Source: Desmodesmus armatus
Taxonomy: Eukaryota > Chlorophyta > Chlorophyceae > Sphaeropleales > Scenedesmaceae
Length of the DNA: 64,000 nucleotides
Direction: 5' to 3'
Assembly (NCBI GenBank): GCA_007449985.2
Contig: VIIQ02000059.1
Span: 1-64,000, forward strand
Position numbers and translations under genes: made by a program. This document shows, one piece after another, positions 1 through 27,974 of this stretch. The notes under the pieces were generated by a model. It ran no database searches and was not told where the DNA came from. It worked only from the letters and a program-made list of their open reading frames with translations. How positions within the stretch are numbered: the first letter of the stretch is position 1; each line of letters starts with the position of its first letter.

Positions 1-88
1 CCGCCCCCCCACCCCTTGCCACCATCAATCTTGCTTGAACACTCATATACCCCCTTTCAGTTATCACCCCCCCCCCCCCCCCCCGTAC

Positions 89-7829
<7,741 letters not shown>

Positions 7830-8590
7830 AGTCTGTTGTAGAGCTTTCTGTCTTCTGCTGGTGTGTGGTTGCTGGTCAAGCTGCTGGGTCGCTGCTGTTC
7901 TTTGGGGAGAGGCTTTGGGGTATGGGTCACCCGCTACGGGACTTCACTGCAGGCCAACTGCTTGCAGGCCCTGCCATTCTAGCAACTTTCAGAAAGTCAG
8001 GCTGCCCCATCTCAAATTTTGCTATCACGTGATGTTGATGACGTAAAGGGGGGCCAGTGCTGAAGAGGCAGGGCTGGAGGGTGCTGTTGTACAGAGGAGG
8101 GTTGCTGAGGGAAGGTACTTCAAGAGTGCAACAGCGGCAGGGCAGCACTTGATTCGAGCGTGTGAGATACAAACACAGGTCTAAGTAAAATATTACTCAG
8201 GAGTGTTGAGGATGCCAAGCACTGACTGAGCTTGGGCTGAGGTTTCTTGCGTGCCCTTGGATGGACCCCAGACTGGAACCAACCTATTCAACCAGCTGTC
8301 AGCACTGTTGACAGGGAGGACGTTGATGGATTAGATGTGGCTTCGAATGTACAGAATGTGGCGATCAGGACCCCGTCAGTTGGTTACGACGGTTGCGTGT
8401 AACAGCAGCAGCAGAAAGATGAGAAGCACCCCAAGGCGTTGCAGGGCTTGATTTATTGTGGTGAATCGTAAGCGGCTGTCATTCGACGCGCGCATATCAG
8501 AAGACGCGACTATCATCACACAGCTGCTGCTGCTCATCTCTGCTGAGCTGAATTTGCCTGTTGGGCTGCTGATCACAAAAGGCAGGCACC
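7830..8590. promoter_or_regulatory. Divergent intergenic region between FBT and DRG1
   Basis: About 760 bases separate the FBT start (-) from the DRG1 start (+), so both promoters must lie here. I see no clear TATA box and no convincing open frame. The base composition is free of the long G/C homopolymers that fill the introns on both sides. Confidence 0.5.
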
Positions 8591-17835
<9,245 letters not shown>

Positions 17836-17855
17836 GCTGAGAGCAGCTATTACTC

Positions 17856-17904
<49 letters not shown>

Positions 17905-19430
17905 ACAGCAATGGAAGCACCAGCAGCGGCGGCCGTGCGTGGAGCGGAATGGGAGGTGCTAGAGGCAGCAGCGGTAGCAGCAGTACAAGCAGTGGCTGTC
18001 AACAGGGCAGCAGTAGGGGCCGCCCCTGCATGTGTGGTCGTTGGCTGGAGCTGCAGCAGCAGTTATGACAGCAGCAGCAGCGCTGTACGCCCCGACTGCC
18101 TCAGCCCTGTGCACCTCGGCGCTGGGCATGTATGGCACCCGCGTTGTTGAAAAGGGACGAGGGAATGGTCTGCTAGTCTGTTTCACCATCGTGGCGTGTT
18201 CAGTTTGTTCACTGCGCAGTCACACAGTGTACAGTGGTGCCCGATTTGGGCATGTGTGTTGCTAGTACAGTCACACACTCAAGTGTGATGCAATTGACAG
18301 CAAGTGGATTTCTGTTTCTGCTTCTGGCATGCATGCGGTCAACTGCTGCTGTCACCGTTGCAGTTACACGCTGTGTCACACACTGTGCGACGAATCACTC
18401 AAGTGATACTTCAGTGTGTTGCGTGGCACAACATGCTGTGCTGTGAGTGCTTCAAGTGTCATAGCTGTCGATGCTGTCAGCTGCTACGCTCCAAGATGCA
18501 GTCAGCTGTTGTCTCCTTTTTATGGTTTGGAAGGACTAGGCACCGCTTTTGCATTGCCTGGGGCTGCTCCAGCCTTTGGGTTGTCTGTCGGGGTTGCAGC
18601 AGAGTTGTTTACGTCATCCACGTGTGCGTATCTGGTCACCCAGCTTGCGGCAAGCTGGGTCCTGGCTGTAGGTGTCTAGTCACTGGGGCTGTCAGCCCAT
18701 TTGAGTGATTTGTGTACGCAGAGTTGATGAATGTCGCATTTCAAGGGCCTTGTCCATCCATAAATCATCATCGGATTTGTCAACGAGACACTAGCAAAGT
18801 CGACATGTAAATGCAATCGAAAATGGCACATGTATGGGCCATGTTGTGCTTGCTGCAAGCCAGTCAGTTGTGAGATCACTGCTGTTTCAGCATGAGGTTG
18901 TTAGTGGTGGTGGTACATATTGTCTTCCAGACGGTAAGCATTGCAGGCTATGTTGTCAACCCTGCATCATTGTACATGCCCAGCATTCGCTGTCACACTG
19001 ATTGCAATGGTCAAACAAGGGTACCTGGCGGTCATGAGAGTGACAATTCCAGCTACAAAAATATCTGGAACGAACAACCCCAGGCGCCAACAAAGACTGC
19101 CCGCCATTTTGGGTCATGGGGAAAACCTCCCCATGGAGGCAAAAAACCCCAAGAGCACTAATTGGAAGCGACTCATTTCCAAAACACGTGGCAGGAAGGT
19201 CCAATTGCAAATGGCAAGTTGCTTTCAAAGTGGGCAGGCAGCAAAAGAGGCCCACGCGGCGTGGCAGCAGACAGCTGTCTATCATCTGAGACATAGCACA
19301 ATGATTTCACAGCTGCTGAAAGCTCCCACAGCTGTGGCTTGCTGCCGTCACGGCAGACACACATGTGTCCACTTTCTTGAGGGTCTAAAGCCATGGAATG
19401 GCACTCTCCTCGCTCCCGCATTCCCTAGAG
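17836..19430. other. DRG1 3' region; no gene seen
   Basis: A (CAG)15 run at about 17857-17902 and imperfect CAG-rich sequence to 18090 follow the stop codon. A TGTAA at 18806-18810 is the first such element downstream and a candidate polyadenylation signal. Open frames here have no recognisable content. The neighbouring gene is convergent. Confidence 0.5.
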
Positions 19431-19437
19431 ACACACA

Positions 19438-19640
19438 CTTCTGGGTCATGTGAACATAACATCAGCCCCAACAGGTTGTCTGTCAGCGTCTGTAAGCCAC
19501 ACCAGACCGTTAGGCTATCAAACAGAGCCACAAAGCTCCCTTCAGGGCCCAACTCCACCCACTCCACACTGACCTCCGTACTGCCTGTCTTGCCTTTCTC
19601 AACTAATGCATGCGCAACCAAGGTGGGTTGCAGCAATGGC
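19438..19640 (-). repeat. Duplicate of the last repeat of the adjacent minus-strand gene
   Basis: The minus strand encodes VEWVELGPEGSFVALFDSLT and LTDNLLGLM, nearly the same as WVEWVELGPDGSFVALFDSL and LSDHMLGLM at 19725-19860. The frame is open past the position of the main gene's stop, giving a different C-terminus (stop near 19385). It may be an alternative last exon or a decaying copy. Confidence 0.7.
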
Positions 19641-19721
19641 TTGCCCCCCCCCCCCCTTGCCCCCCTTCTCTTTTCACTGCTGTGACAGCATACCCAAGGA
19701 GTCCCGCAGCATACAGGGGCC

Positions 19722-20600
19722 TCACATCAGCCCCAACATGTGGTCTGACAAGGTCTGTGAGCCACACCAGACTGTGAGGCTATCAAACAGGGCCACAAAG
19801 CTCCCATCCGGCCCCAACTCCACCCATTCCACCCAAGCCTCCTTACTGCCTATCTTCTTCTTCTTCAGAAGCCCATGCAATGTGGGGTGCAGGCCGTCCC
19901 ATGCACTGCTGCCAGAGTTGTACAGCACAAACCACTCCCCATTGTGGCCCACAGACAGGTGCTGCACCCCTTCTTCCTTGTCCCAGCTTTTGCGCAGTTC
20001 CTTCTTCAGAGAGTCAGGCAGGCCTTCCCACCGAGCACCACCACCCTGCCTCCAGACATACCACCCCCCACTTGGTGCAAAGGCTGTCTGGATGACGATA
20101 TCCTCCCCCTGCGATCCCCACCACACATTCTGAGCGCGCTGTTCACACCCCACACCCATCAGCGTTGTCATGTTGCCTGGGTCGGCCCCTGATTTAGTAA
20201 ATCCTAGGAACCAGACAGCCTCAGGGTCTTTAGCCTTGCTGTATGTGTCACTGCCCTGGTTACGCCCCAAGGACACTGTCTCAAAGGTGGCATCCTCAGC
20301 CGTCAGCTGCTTCAACCTGCAGGCAGAAGAGTACAAGAGCTGACTCAGCTACAGCCAGCTAGAACCAGGCCTGACAAGGGGTACTGCATGCACAGTTGCT
20401 TGCTGGCAGCAGTTGCTGGCAGCAGTTGCTGTCATAGATCTTCCCCTGACCACCTCAGCATTTGGAGGATCCAGCAGATTTGCTCTTCACCTGCTGCTGA
20501 AGGACTTGGAGATGCCACTCCAGCCGATGCTGCCGCTGTCTGTGATGAGCACATGTGAGGCATTGTCGCCCAAGGCTACTGCTTTGAGAGGTAGGCAGTC
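19722..20600 (-). CDS. Unrecognised protein with four WxxLGPxG-type repeats
   Basis: Two exons can be joined in phase: about 20488..20600 and 19722..20316, with an AG|G junction at ...SSR|LKQL. The product has four similar units of 40-50 residues, each with a hydrophobic strand VxLGxxGxxFVLY or similar, then W(D/S/E)GL, then a short Lys-rich helix (for example LGPDGSFVALFD, VGHNGEWFVLYN, FAPSGGWYVWRQ). Such units suggest a beta-rich repeat domain, but I cannot name the family. The start codon was not found and may lie in an exon upstream of 20600. The last unit is duplicated downstream. Confidence 0.6.
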
Positions 20601-21949
20601 ATGCACGAAGTGAACTTGCATCTAGATCGATGTCAGTATCACTTTGTTGCTCAGCCTGCACAGGGAGGACAGGGAGAGCTATGAAAGGTCCGGCACGGAT
20701 AGGCGAAGGCACGGCCGGCAGTGACGGGCGAGGCTCAATTATGTAACACCTGTCACTGCTGAAAAATGTGCATGGCAGTGCGGCAACACAGCGTTGACAG
20801 GTTTACCCAGGCCCGGTCAACGCGTTGACCCACAGTGAACCCGTGTTGACCCACGGCGGTTGTGCTACTATCGCACCCAACAGGGCGTGTTATATAGTCT
20901 TAATGCTTGTGATGCGACGCTGCTCACTGGTGGTTATCGCTTTATGGTGTATGCATTTTGTCTGACTGTTCATGTCAGCTTCCACATGGACGGGCCTGTG
21001 CATGTGCAAGCTTCCTTTAAATTGAAGTATGAGCCGCTCTGTGCGCATACATGGGCATGCACCGTTCGAAAACTGGTGTTGATGAGTGGGTTGTATGCTA
21101 CAAGACTCTTCGAGTGTGTTGGATGCCTCAGGGACGCCTGATTATTGGGTTGGTACCGGAGAAAGTTCTGAGCAGCTGTCGACACCCTCAAGCAGTTGGA
21201 CTGTAAAGGGATCTTCAGGCTTGTTTCACAGTCAGCCGAGCCTGAATTCAAATACTCAGCAAATCACAGCAGTCTGCATTGCTTGAAAACGAACAACAGC
21301 AACTCTCAGCCACTCAGTGACTGGCATAGAATGGCACGCCCTGTCATCACGTTGTGCCACCACCAGCCAGCATCCATTGCAGTGCCAGCTGCCCACCACG
21401 GACGGCATGGGCACACGCTGATCTGCCACTGCTGGCAGCCCAGAAGGCCAGAAGGCCTAGAATGTTTGGGCACTGCTGAAACAAACAACATGCAAAGCAT
21501 CTTGCTGCAGCCGGATGTGGCCGCCTGTGGGCCTCCACCTGGCCCAAAAACAACTCGAAGGCCTGAACAATGTGGCCAGCCAGAGGGCTTTCGCACCCCT
21601 GTTATCCGATAATGTTGTGACACAAGAACAACGCAACAATGCATTCATCCATGCATGATGTGCAAATCCTTCCAAAGCCTGATAACAATGGTTTGGACAG
21701 GCACAGTGACCATACGTCCTCGAACTTTGCATCACCTGCAGCGTGACTCACAGTGTATTGTCACTACCAGATTGTTTGGTCCTTCCTCTCCATGTGCCAT
21801 CGGCGAGTCGAAAGGACAGACAGCATGCAACAACTGCAGCATCTGCAATCCCGAAATATGCACCTGATACACATGCAATTCACTCAAGGGCTGTGAGTGA
21901 ATCACATGCACTTCACTGAGTAGCCGACAATCACTGATCCTTGCTGCAA

Positions 21950-22320
21950 GTCCTTTTGGGGCAGGGACTGAAAGTACCAATCCCCAAAAAACAACGCAAC
22001 CGCGAAAAAATTGCGGGCTCACACAAAGCTTCTCACTTGGCTCACTACAGCTTGCGCTTGGCAACTCAAGCCACAATCATGCTCGCAGGCATTGAAAATG
22101 TCTGCACATCTATCGCCTGTCAGAGCAGGGACTGGAAGGGATTATCCCAACCTAACAACGCTGCCGCCAAAAGAACTGCGGGCTTACACAAAGCTTGTCA
22201 CTCAACTTGCGCTAGGCTCACAACAACTTGCGCTAGGCTCACTACAACTTGCGCGTGGCAACTCAAGCCACAATCATGCTCGCAGGCATTGCAAAATGTC
22301 TGCACATCCATCGCTCTCAA
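21950..22320. repeat. Two-copy tandem repeat, unit about 165-190 bp
   Basis: The block from GGGGCAGGGACTG at 21959 to CTGCACATC near 22110 recurs from GAGCAGGGACTGG at 22123 to CTGCACATCC near 22310. The shared core reads GGCAACTCAAGCCACAATC. The second copy has an internal triplication of the CAACTTGCGCTAGGCTCAC block. Confidence 0.8.
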
Positions 22321-22374
22321 CAAGCATCTGAGGCAGCGGGTGTTATTTTTATGCCACAAACAGGGAAGACGTGC

Positions 22375-22735
22375 AAACTTCCACATCCTACTTCCACTGG
22401 AAAGTCTCATCTGGAACAGGAAATCATGGCCAGAGGACACGGGCCACAGCGATCCCAGGCATGTGCTGTCCTGGGCAATGTGTGAAGCTGCGAAGTGAAG
22501 CAGTGGATGGCAAGCCACACATCCGAAAAGCAAATCCCAGCCTGAGGCTCACACGGCAAAGCAAAACTTCCTACTTCCACTGGAGAGTCTCATCCGAAAC
22601 AGAAGAATCAATAGCCAGAGGACACGATGCACAGCGCGATCTCAAGCATGTGTTGTGCTTAGCAAAATGTGAAGCTGTGAAGTGAAGGCGTGGCCTGGCA
22701 TGCCACACCTCCAGAAAGCAATCCCCGGCCCGGGT
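22375..22735. repeat. Second two-copy tandem repeat
   Basis: A unit of about 190 bp starting CTACTTCCACTGG with the phrase GGCCAGAGGACACG recurs, at 22385-22500 and 22572-22690, with about 80-85 percent similarity by eye. It lies just downstream of the TLC-like segment's stop codon. Confidence 0.75.
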
Positions 22736-22870
22736 CTCATGCGGCATAGCAAACTGCATAGTAGGGAGGACACGGGAGTCAAGGGCCAGTCTGGAGTACT
22801 CCATCTCTGCCGCAACTATTGCTGAGCACACCACCCCGCTCTTCCCTCTGCTCTGGAAAAGACACTCTGT

Positions 22871-23823
22871 CTACACAGCCTTCCCCTTGCGCAGCTCAAG
22901 TCCATCCCGAATATCTACCACAGCGGCGGTCAAACCCTGCAACTCAAGCTCGCCACTTGAGCTATCCCTAGAGCTCCATCCAAAGTCATCCCCGCTATCT
23001 GCATTGGGCAGAAAGCCCGCGAGCTGCCGCTTGCGATAGCGCCCAACAGCGCTGCGCATTATGCTCAACTGAATCATACCTGACCAAACCTGGATGCCAT
23101 ACACAAAACACCAGATGCCGATGTACATGCCGCGAACCCAGTGCGGCATGCTTGACCAATCCCTCGCAATCAGCCACACAGCCATCACAGCCGACAGGGT
23201 TTTACTGCCAAACCAAGACCAGACAGCTACCCTCCACGACCGCGCAGTGTGCACAGAGCCGGGCGGGAGCAGCCGCTGCAGCAGCAGCGCCACGAACGTG
23301 GGCTGCTCCAAAACCGCGAAGAACCCGAGCAAGATAACAGCATCCGCATACTGATAGATATCTGCGCTCAACTCGCCCAGCAAGAAGCTAATGATGAGGA
23401 TCGTAGCGATGTGATGCGTCGCAAGCATCTTATCAATCCTGGACCTCCAGACCAACTCCAACGCATATGCTACCACGATATACATCAAGTAAAGTCCCAA
23501 CGACCAAGTATGACTCGGACCCGCCTCGGTGCAACCGCACCAACCCGCGAACAGCGTCGGAAACCACACTGCTAGCACAATCGTGTCGATCAGCAGATGC
23601 ATTATGTAAATAGGTATGTTTCGCTGCACAGCAGGCTCCGCACTTGTGTAAGCACGGTGCACTAGGCCCATAAAGCTGCACTGGCGCAGCAGTAAGGATA
23701 CTCCCCATAGGAATGCTGTGAGGGTCAGCAGCCAGAAGATTATGGCAGAGGCTTTGTAGCCGGGGTTCAGCCCTTGGGGTTGCCCTCCTCCAGGAGGAAG
23801 GGAGCGGGGGGACAGGACGGTCC
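22871..23823 (-). CDS. TLC-like multi-pass membrane segment, probable C-terminal exon of the monooxygenase gene
   Basis: One open frame from an AG acceptor near 23824 to a stop at 22871 encodes a Pro-rich start, then about six hydrophobic segments. Landmarks are ASAIIFWLLTLTAFLWG, IYIMHLLIDTIVLAVWFPTL, YLMYIVVAYALELVW, DKMLATHHIATILIISFLLG, and hydrophobic stretches before and after MPHWVRGMYIG. The tail is acidic and Ser-rich. The HH in a hydrophobic DKM...HH.ATIL context resembles TLC (TRAM/LAG1/CLN8) domains; this is an inference from motif shape. The first methionine of the open frame (23671) lies after the first helix, so translation most likely enters from upstream, and the exon ending the monooxygenase lies directly before it. 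The junction frame could not be resolved: a short intron or a one-base error in the C run is needed. Confidence 0.6.
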
Positions 23824-23829
23824 TGTGGC

Positions 23830-26800
23830 AGTCACAAGCAGGGATGGGTACAGATCAGCGCAACAGGTGCAGCACTGCGGCAAGTAAACATGAATATGTG
23901 CATTCACAATTGGTTGCCTGTCTGTGCCGCATGTCACAGCAAACTTTGCCACATGCGGCTGCACAATATTGGTGACGCCATCTGCGCATGTACAATCTGG
24001 GCGCAAGGGCTGCACAGCTGAAGATATGCAGCTCCCCCACCTGACAGGTACCCTTGTTGCCTCTGCCGACTGCCACTGCAGGATCTGTGCCCCCTCAAAC
24101 ATGCACAGGGAGTGGCCCCCTTGCTGGGGGGTGACGGCCATGCAGCCCCTCAACAGACTGTTGCGCGGGTAGTAGTGAAGCAGCATGATGCACCTGCAGC
24201 AGCAAGATGGGGGGGGGGGATCTTTCTTTTTAATTTAATTTTTATTTTTTTTTGAGATTAAAGAAGAGAACAGAGCCACACCTGTTGAGCCTGATTGACA
24301 CAACAAAGTGTGTTCGCAGTAGGGAAGACACTGCCGAAACTTGATGATCAAGGTACTGTGCATCTGGCAATAGTTGCTGGCTGCACAATTCACTGGCTGA
24401 GCCAGCAGCACCACGGGGGGGGGGGGGGGGGGGGGGGGGGGAGGAGGACAGAGCCACACGTGTTGAGCCTGATACACGATGTGCTACAATAGATTGGAAC
24501 ATCAGAATATCACAAGCAATGCAGTGCACGTGTGTGCCTGTGACAGTTGGGAAGACACTGGCAAAATCAGAGTACTGTGCATCTGGCAAGAGCTGCTGCA
24601 CTAGCCACTTACATCTCCTCGGAGTAGCCGGCATATCCGCCGTACACGGTCCTGTTAGTTGCTGATGTGTTGAAGGTGCAGGACCAGCTGAGGGTGTCAC
24701 CAGGGTACAGCTGAATGTCCTGGCCTGCAAGTCACATACGCACACAATCAGACAGACTGCCACGGTGTGTGATAGGTCATGCTGGCACCTGTTGCATGTT
24801 GCACGCTGGGGGGGGGGGGGGGGGCAAGGACACTGGCAAGTCGGTCAAACCAGCCTGGTCAATCCCAGAAACACTCCTTGTGACGACGCAATGCGCTGCC
24901 AGGGCGGCATGACCCCCCCCCCAACACAGCGTGCTGCATTGTAGCTACAAGGCTTGTATGAAATGTATGGCAACCTCGTGCATACAGCCGGCCTTGACAT
25001 AGTGTGTCACAGGTAAGAGGTGGTTACCTGTGACGTCGTATGTAGGGTGCACCACTGACTGCTGCCAGTCGGTCACCTCCCAGGCCACGTCAGGTAGGCG
25101 GGTCAGGGGGCAGCGCTTAATGCGCATGGTCATGCCTGACGGGGGGGGGGGGGGGGGGGGGGGGGCAGGCACAGGCAGAACATGGAGTAAGGACTAGACA
25201 AAGGGGGGGCGCGGGTGATGGGAGTGGATTTGCGGTAGATGTACAACCTGGTACATTTTGGTAATTGGTACATTTTGGCAATTGCATCCTTGTTGTGGTG
25301 CCGCAGAACAGATAGTCTGCCACTGTCACAGGCACTGAGTGCTGGCACCTGTTGGCCGTGGTTGTGCACAACTGGCCGCAGGAGATAGACAAGGATGGAC
25401 GCCCTAAACCTTTTGACTTCACTTTGTCACTATGATAGTAATAACTAATTGATAATCAATCAAAAAAACACAACGAGTCAGCAGCCAGTCCGAGTTTGTC
25501 AGCACAGCATTCTGATGGTTGCCATCCCATGACGGCTAACCTGCACATGTGTACGTACACAGTTGGCAACTGTTGTCTGCGCACGCAAGCAAGTAGCCAG
25601 TTGCTGACAGCCCCACCTGTGAGGTAGTGGTGGGCATGGAACGTGTACCCTGCAATGCAAGCAGCAAAAGACAGCAGAGCCATCAATGGCCGTGACGGAG
25701 GCAGGATAAGGTGTAGGGCTGCACCGCTGCATGGGTCGGCATCACCCCTTCATCACAACAGCACGTCACAGGCCTCCAGTAAGGTGGATGGCGGTCAGAT
25801 CTGTGCGCACGCTTGTCTCACTGTGGATACCAAAGTCACACAGACACTCACTCACAATCAGGGTGCTTTGGAGGGACACTGAAGTGACACAAGTGCTACT
25901 AGTTGACACACTGTGCGCGCATTGAACAAACCCTTCAGTCGTCACTGCGGCGCACGCAACTGGCAAGTTGGCATGCATAGCAGCAGGAGTGAGCACGACT
26001 GCCGAGCTGAACCCCAGCCTGCTGAGTCAACAAGTACCGACTCCACATCTTGCGGCCAGGCGGTTTGGCCAACAGGCATGTATTGATACATGATATCCGG
26101 CATCCCCTGCCCACCTGCTATGGTGACAGGCTTGCCCATGAGTCCCCCAAGAGGCACGTAGGTGCAGCGCTTGGCACAGCTGTAGTCGGCAGTGTAGGCC
26201 TCTTGACCCCCTGGAATGACAAGGCCGTTCACATGCTGCAGCACGACAGGCGGAGAATTCTTGTTCAGAGACTTTCTGTGGAATCAGTTGTGCCAAACTT
26301 CAGGAGTGGTTGTGATACGGTCCCGTACATGCACGGAATGCGCATCGGCTTGCGAGCGCTGCATGCCCTGTCAAGTACACTTAGGCACGTCACAGTGGCG
26401 AGTGTGCTTCCCACCATGTTGCCGGGTAACTGATTGCGCATGTCATGGTTGGTTGAGCGGTAGAGTGAAAGCAGTCCCTGGCGTCGCATGGTTGAATGAA
26501 ACGAGGGTCCCGGAAAATACAGGTAGAGTTTACCTGCAGCATCGATGGTGGGTAGATGGCTGTGCCTTCAATGGTCTCCATGATGTGGGTGGAGGGACCT
26601 GTAAAGATGATGGATGATGGGATCAGTTGTTGACAGCACGATGGTGCTGCTCAATGGACCATGGTGCAATATCACAGAGTGCATGCTGGTGTTGAACTCG
26701 ATAAGCAGCTCTGAAGGCATGTTGTGACCAGAAGAGCCATAGCCTTATATGCCAACGTGCCACTGCATTGTGAGCAGATGCTAGGTCAAGACAGGGCCGT

Positions 26801-27943
26801 CGCAGTTGGGGGTGTTGCTCAACACAGTACCGCTCGAAACTGTGTGTTATTTCGAGCTTCACCCACCTGCTGGCGGGTCCTCATGCATCAGGTTGAGTGA
26901 GGCGTTGGTCAATGTCACACTTTTGTTCAACAGCTTGGCACCAAACACCCAGTGCACCTGGGAGACAGACATGCAAGAGGGGGGGGCAGCAGGAGGGTCA
27001 AGATGGTGGCACGACAGTTACGACTGTACAGTCACTTGCTTACTGCAATTTCACCGTGAAAATGCACGGTGTTTGCCATTCATATGCCTGGCTGTTGCTG
27101 TGCAGGCCAAGCACCAGCCCCCCCCCCTCCCCCCGCGCACGCCACGCACACGCACATGCAAGCGCACAAACATGAGCACGCACACGAAAATCCATCAAAG
27201 GAAGCTGTGTGCTGATGCGCAAGTCAATGCCAGTATCACATGGCACAACAAATTCTCTAGCAGGTTTGATGCAGCCACACACCTTTTGAAAATTCCACGA
27301 AGACATCATCCAAGTTGGATGATGTCTTTGTGGAATTTGCGGAAGGTGCGTTGCTGCATTGAACCTGGTAGAGAATGTGTCATGCCATGTAATCATTACA
27401 GTGACTGGCATTGGCTTACTATGGGCCATACAGTGCCAGCAGCAACTTGCTACAGGACCTGCAACACCTACCTGCAGCACTAGGACCTTGTTATGTGCCC
27501 TCATCTCCCCCGCCCTCGCATAAATCAAACCAGGAGGGGTACACTGCACAGGCAAAACACACAGGCCAAAGGTACACAGGCAACACAGAGTGAGAAGGTT
27601 TGTAACCTGGTTTGTAATTCATGCCATCCATGCCACAGTCACAAGGACTGCAACTTGCAGTGCCTTGAAGACATGCCTGGCAGCTGCCACAGTCTGACGT
27701 CCTTTCAAGAACTGGGGCCTGCCAACCCAGGCTGGGTGTGAATGTCTGCATTCAGCCATACATAGGCATGAAAGAATGGTTCATAGGCATGAAAGGATCA
27801 AGGTGTCAAGCATTGCACGTGTGCAAATCAGTCAAAACATTGTTGTCATCCAGGGTCCTATGCTGGTGCGGTGCAGCGTGTTTGCCCACCATATGGTAGT
27901 CATTGTTGGCCTCTGTGGCAATCCACCTGGAACAATGTGGGAG

Positions 27944-27974
<31 letters not shown>

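Larger units (their letters stand above)
20640..22865. other. Non-coding stretch between two minus-strand genes
   Basis: This lies upstream of the repeat-protein gene and downstream of the monooxygenase/TLC unit, so it probably holds the latter's 3' UTR and the former's promoter. Apart from the two repeats listed separately I see no supportable exon. Short direct repeats of GTTGACCC occur near 20795-20860. Confidence 0.5.
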
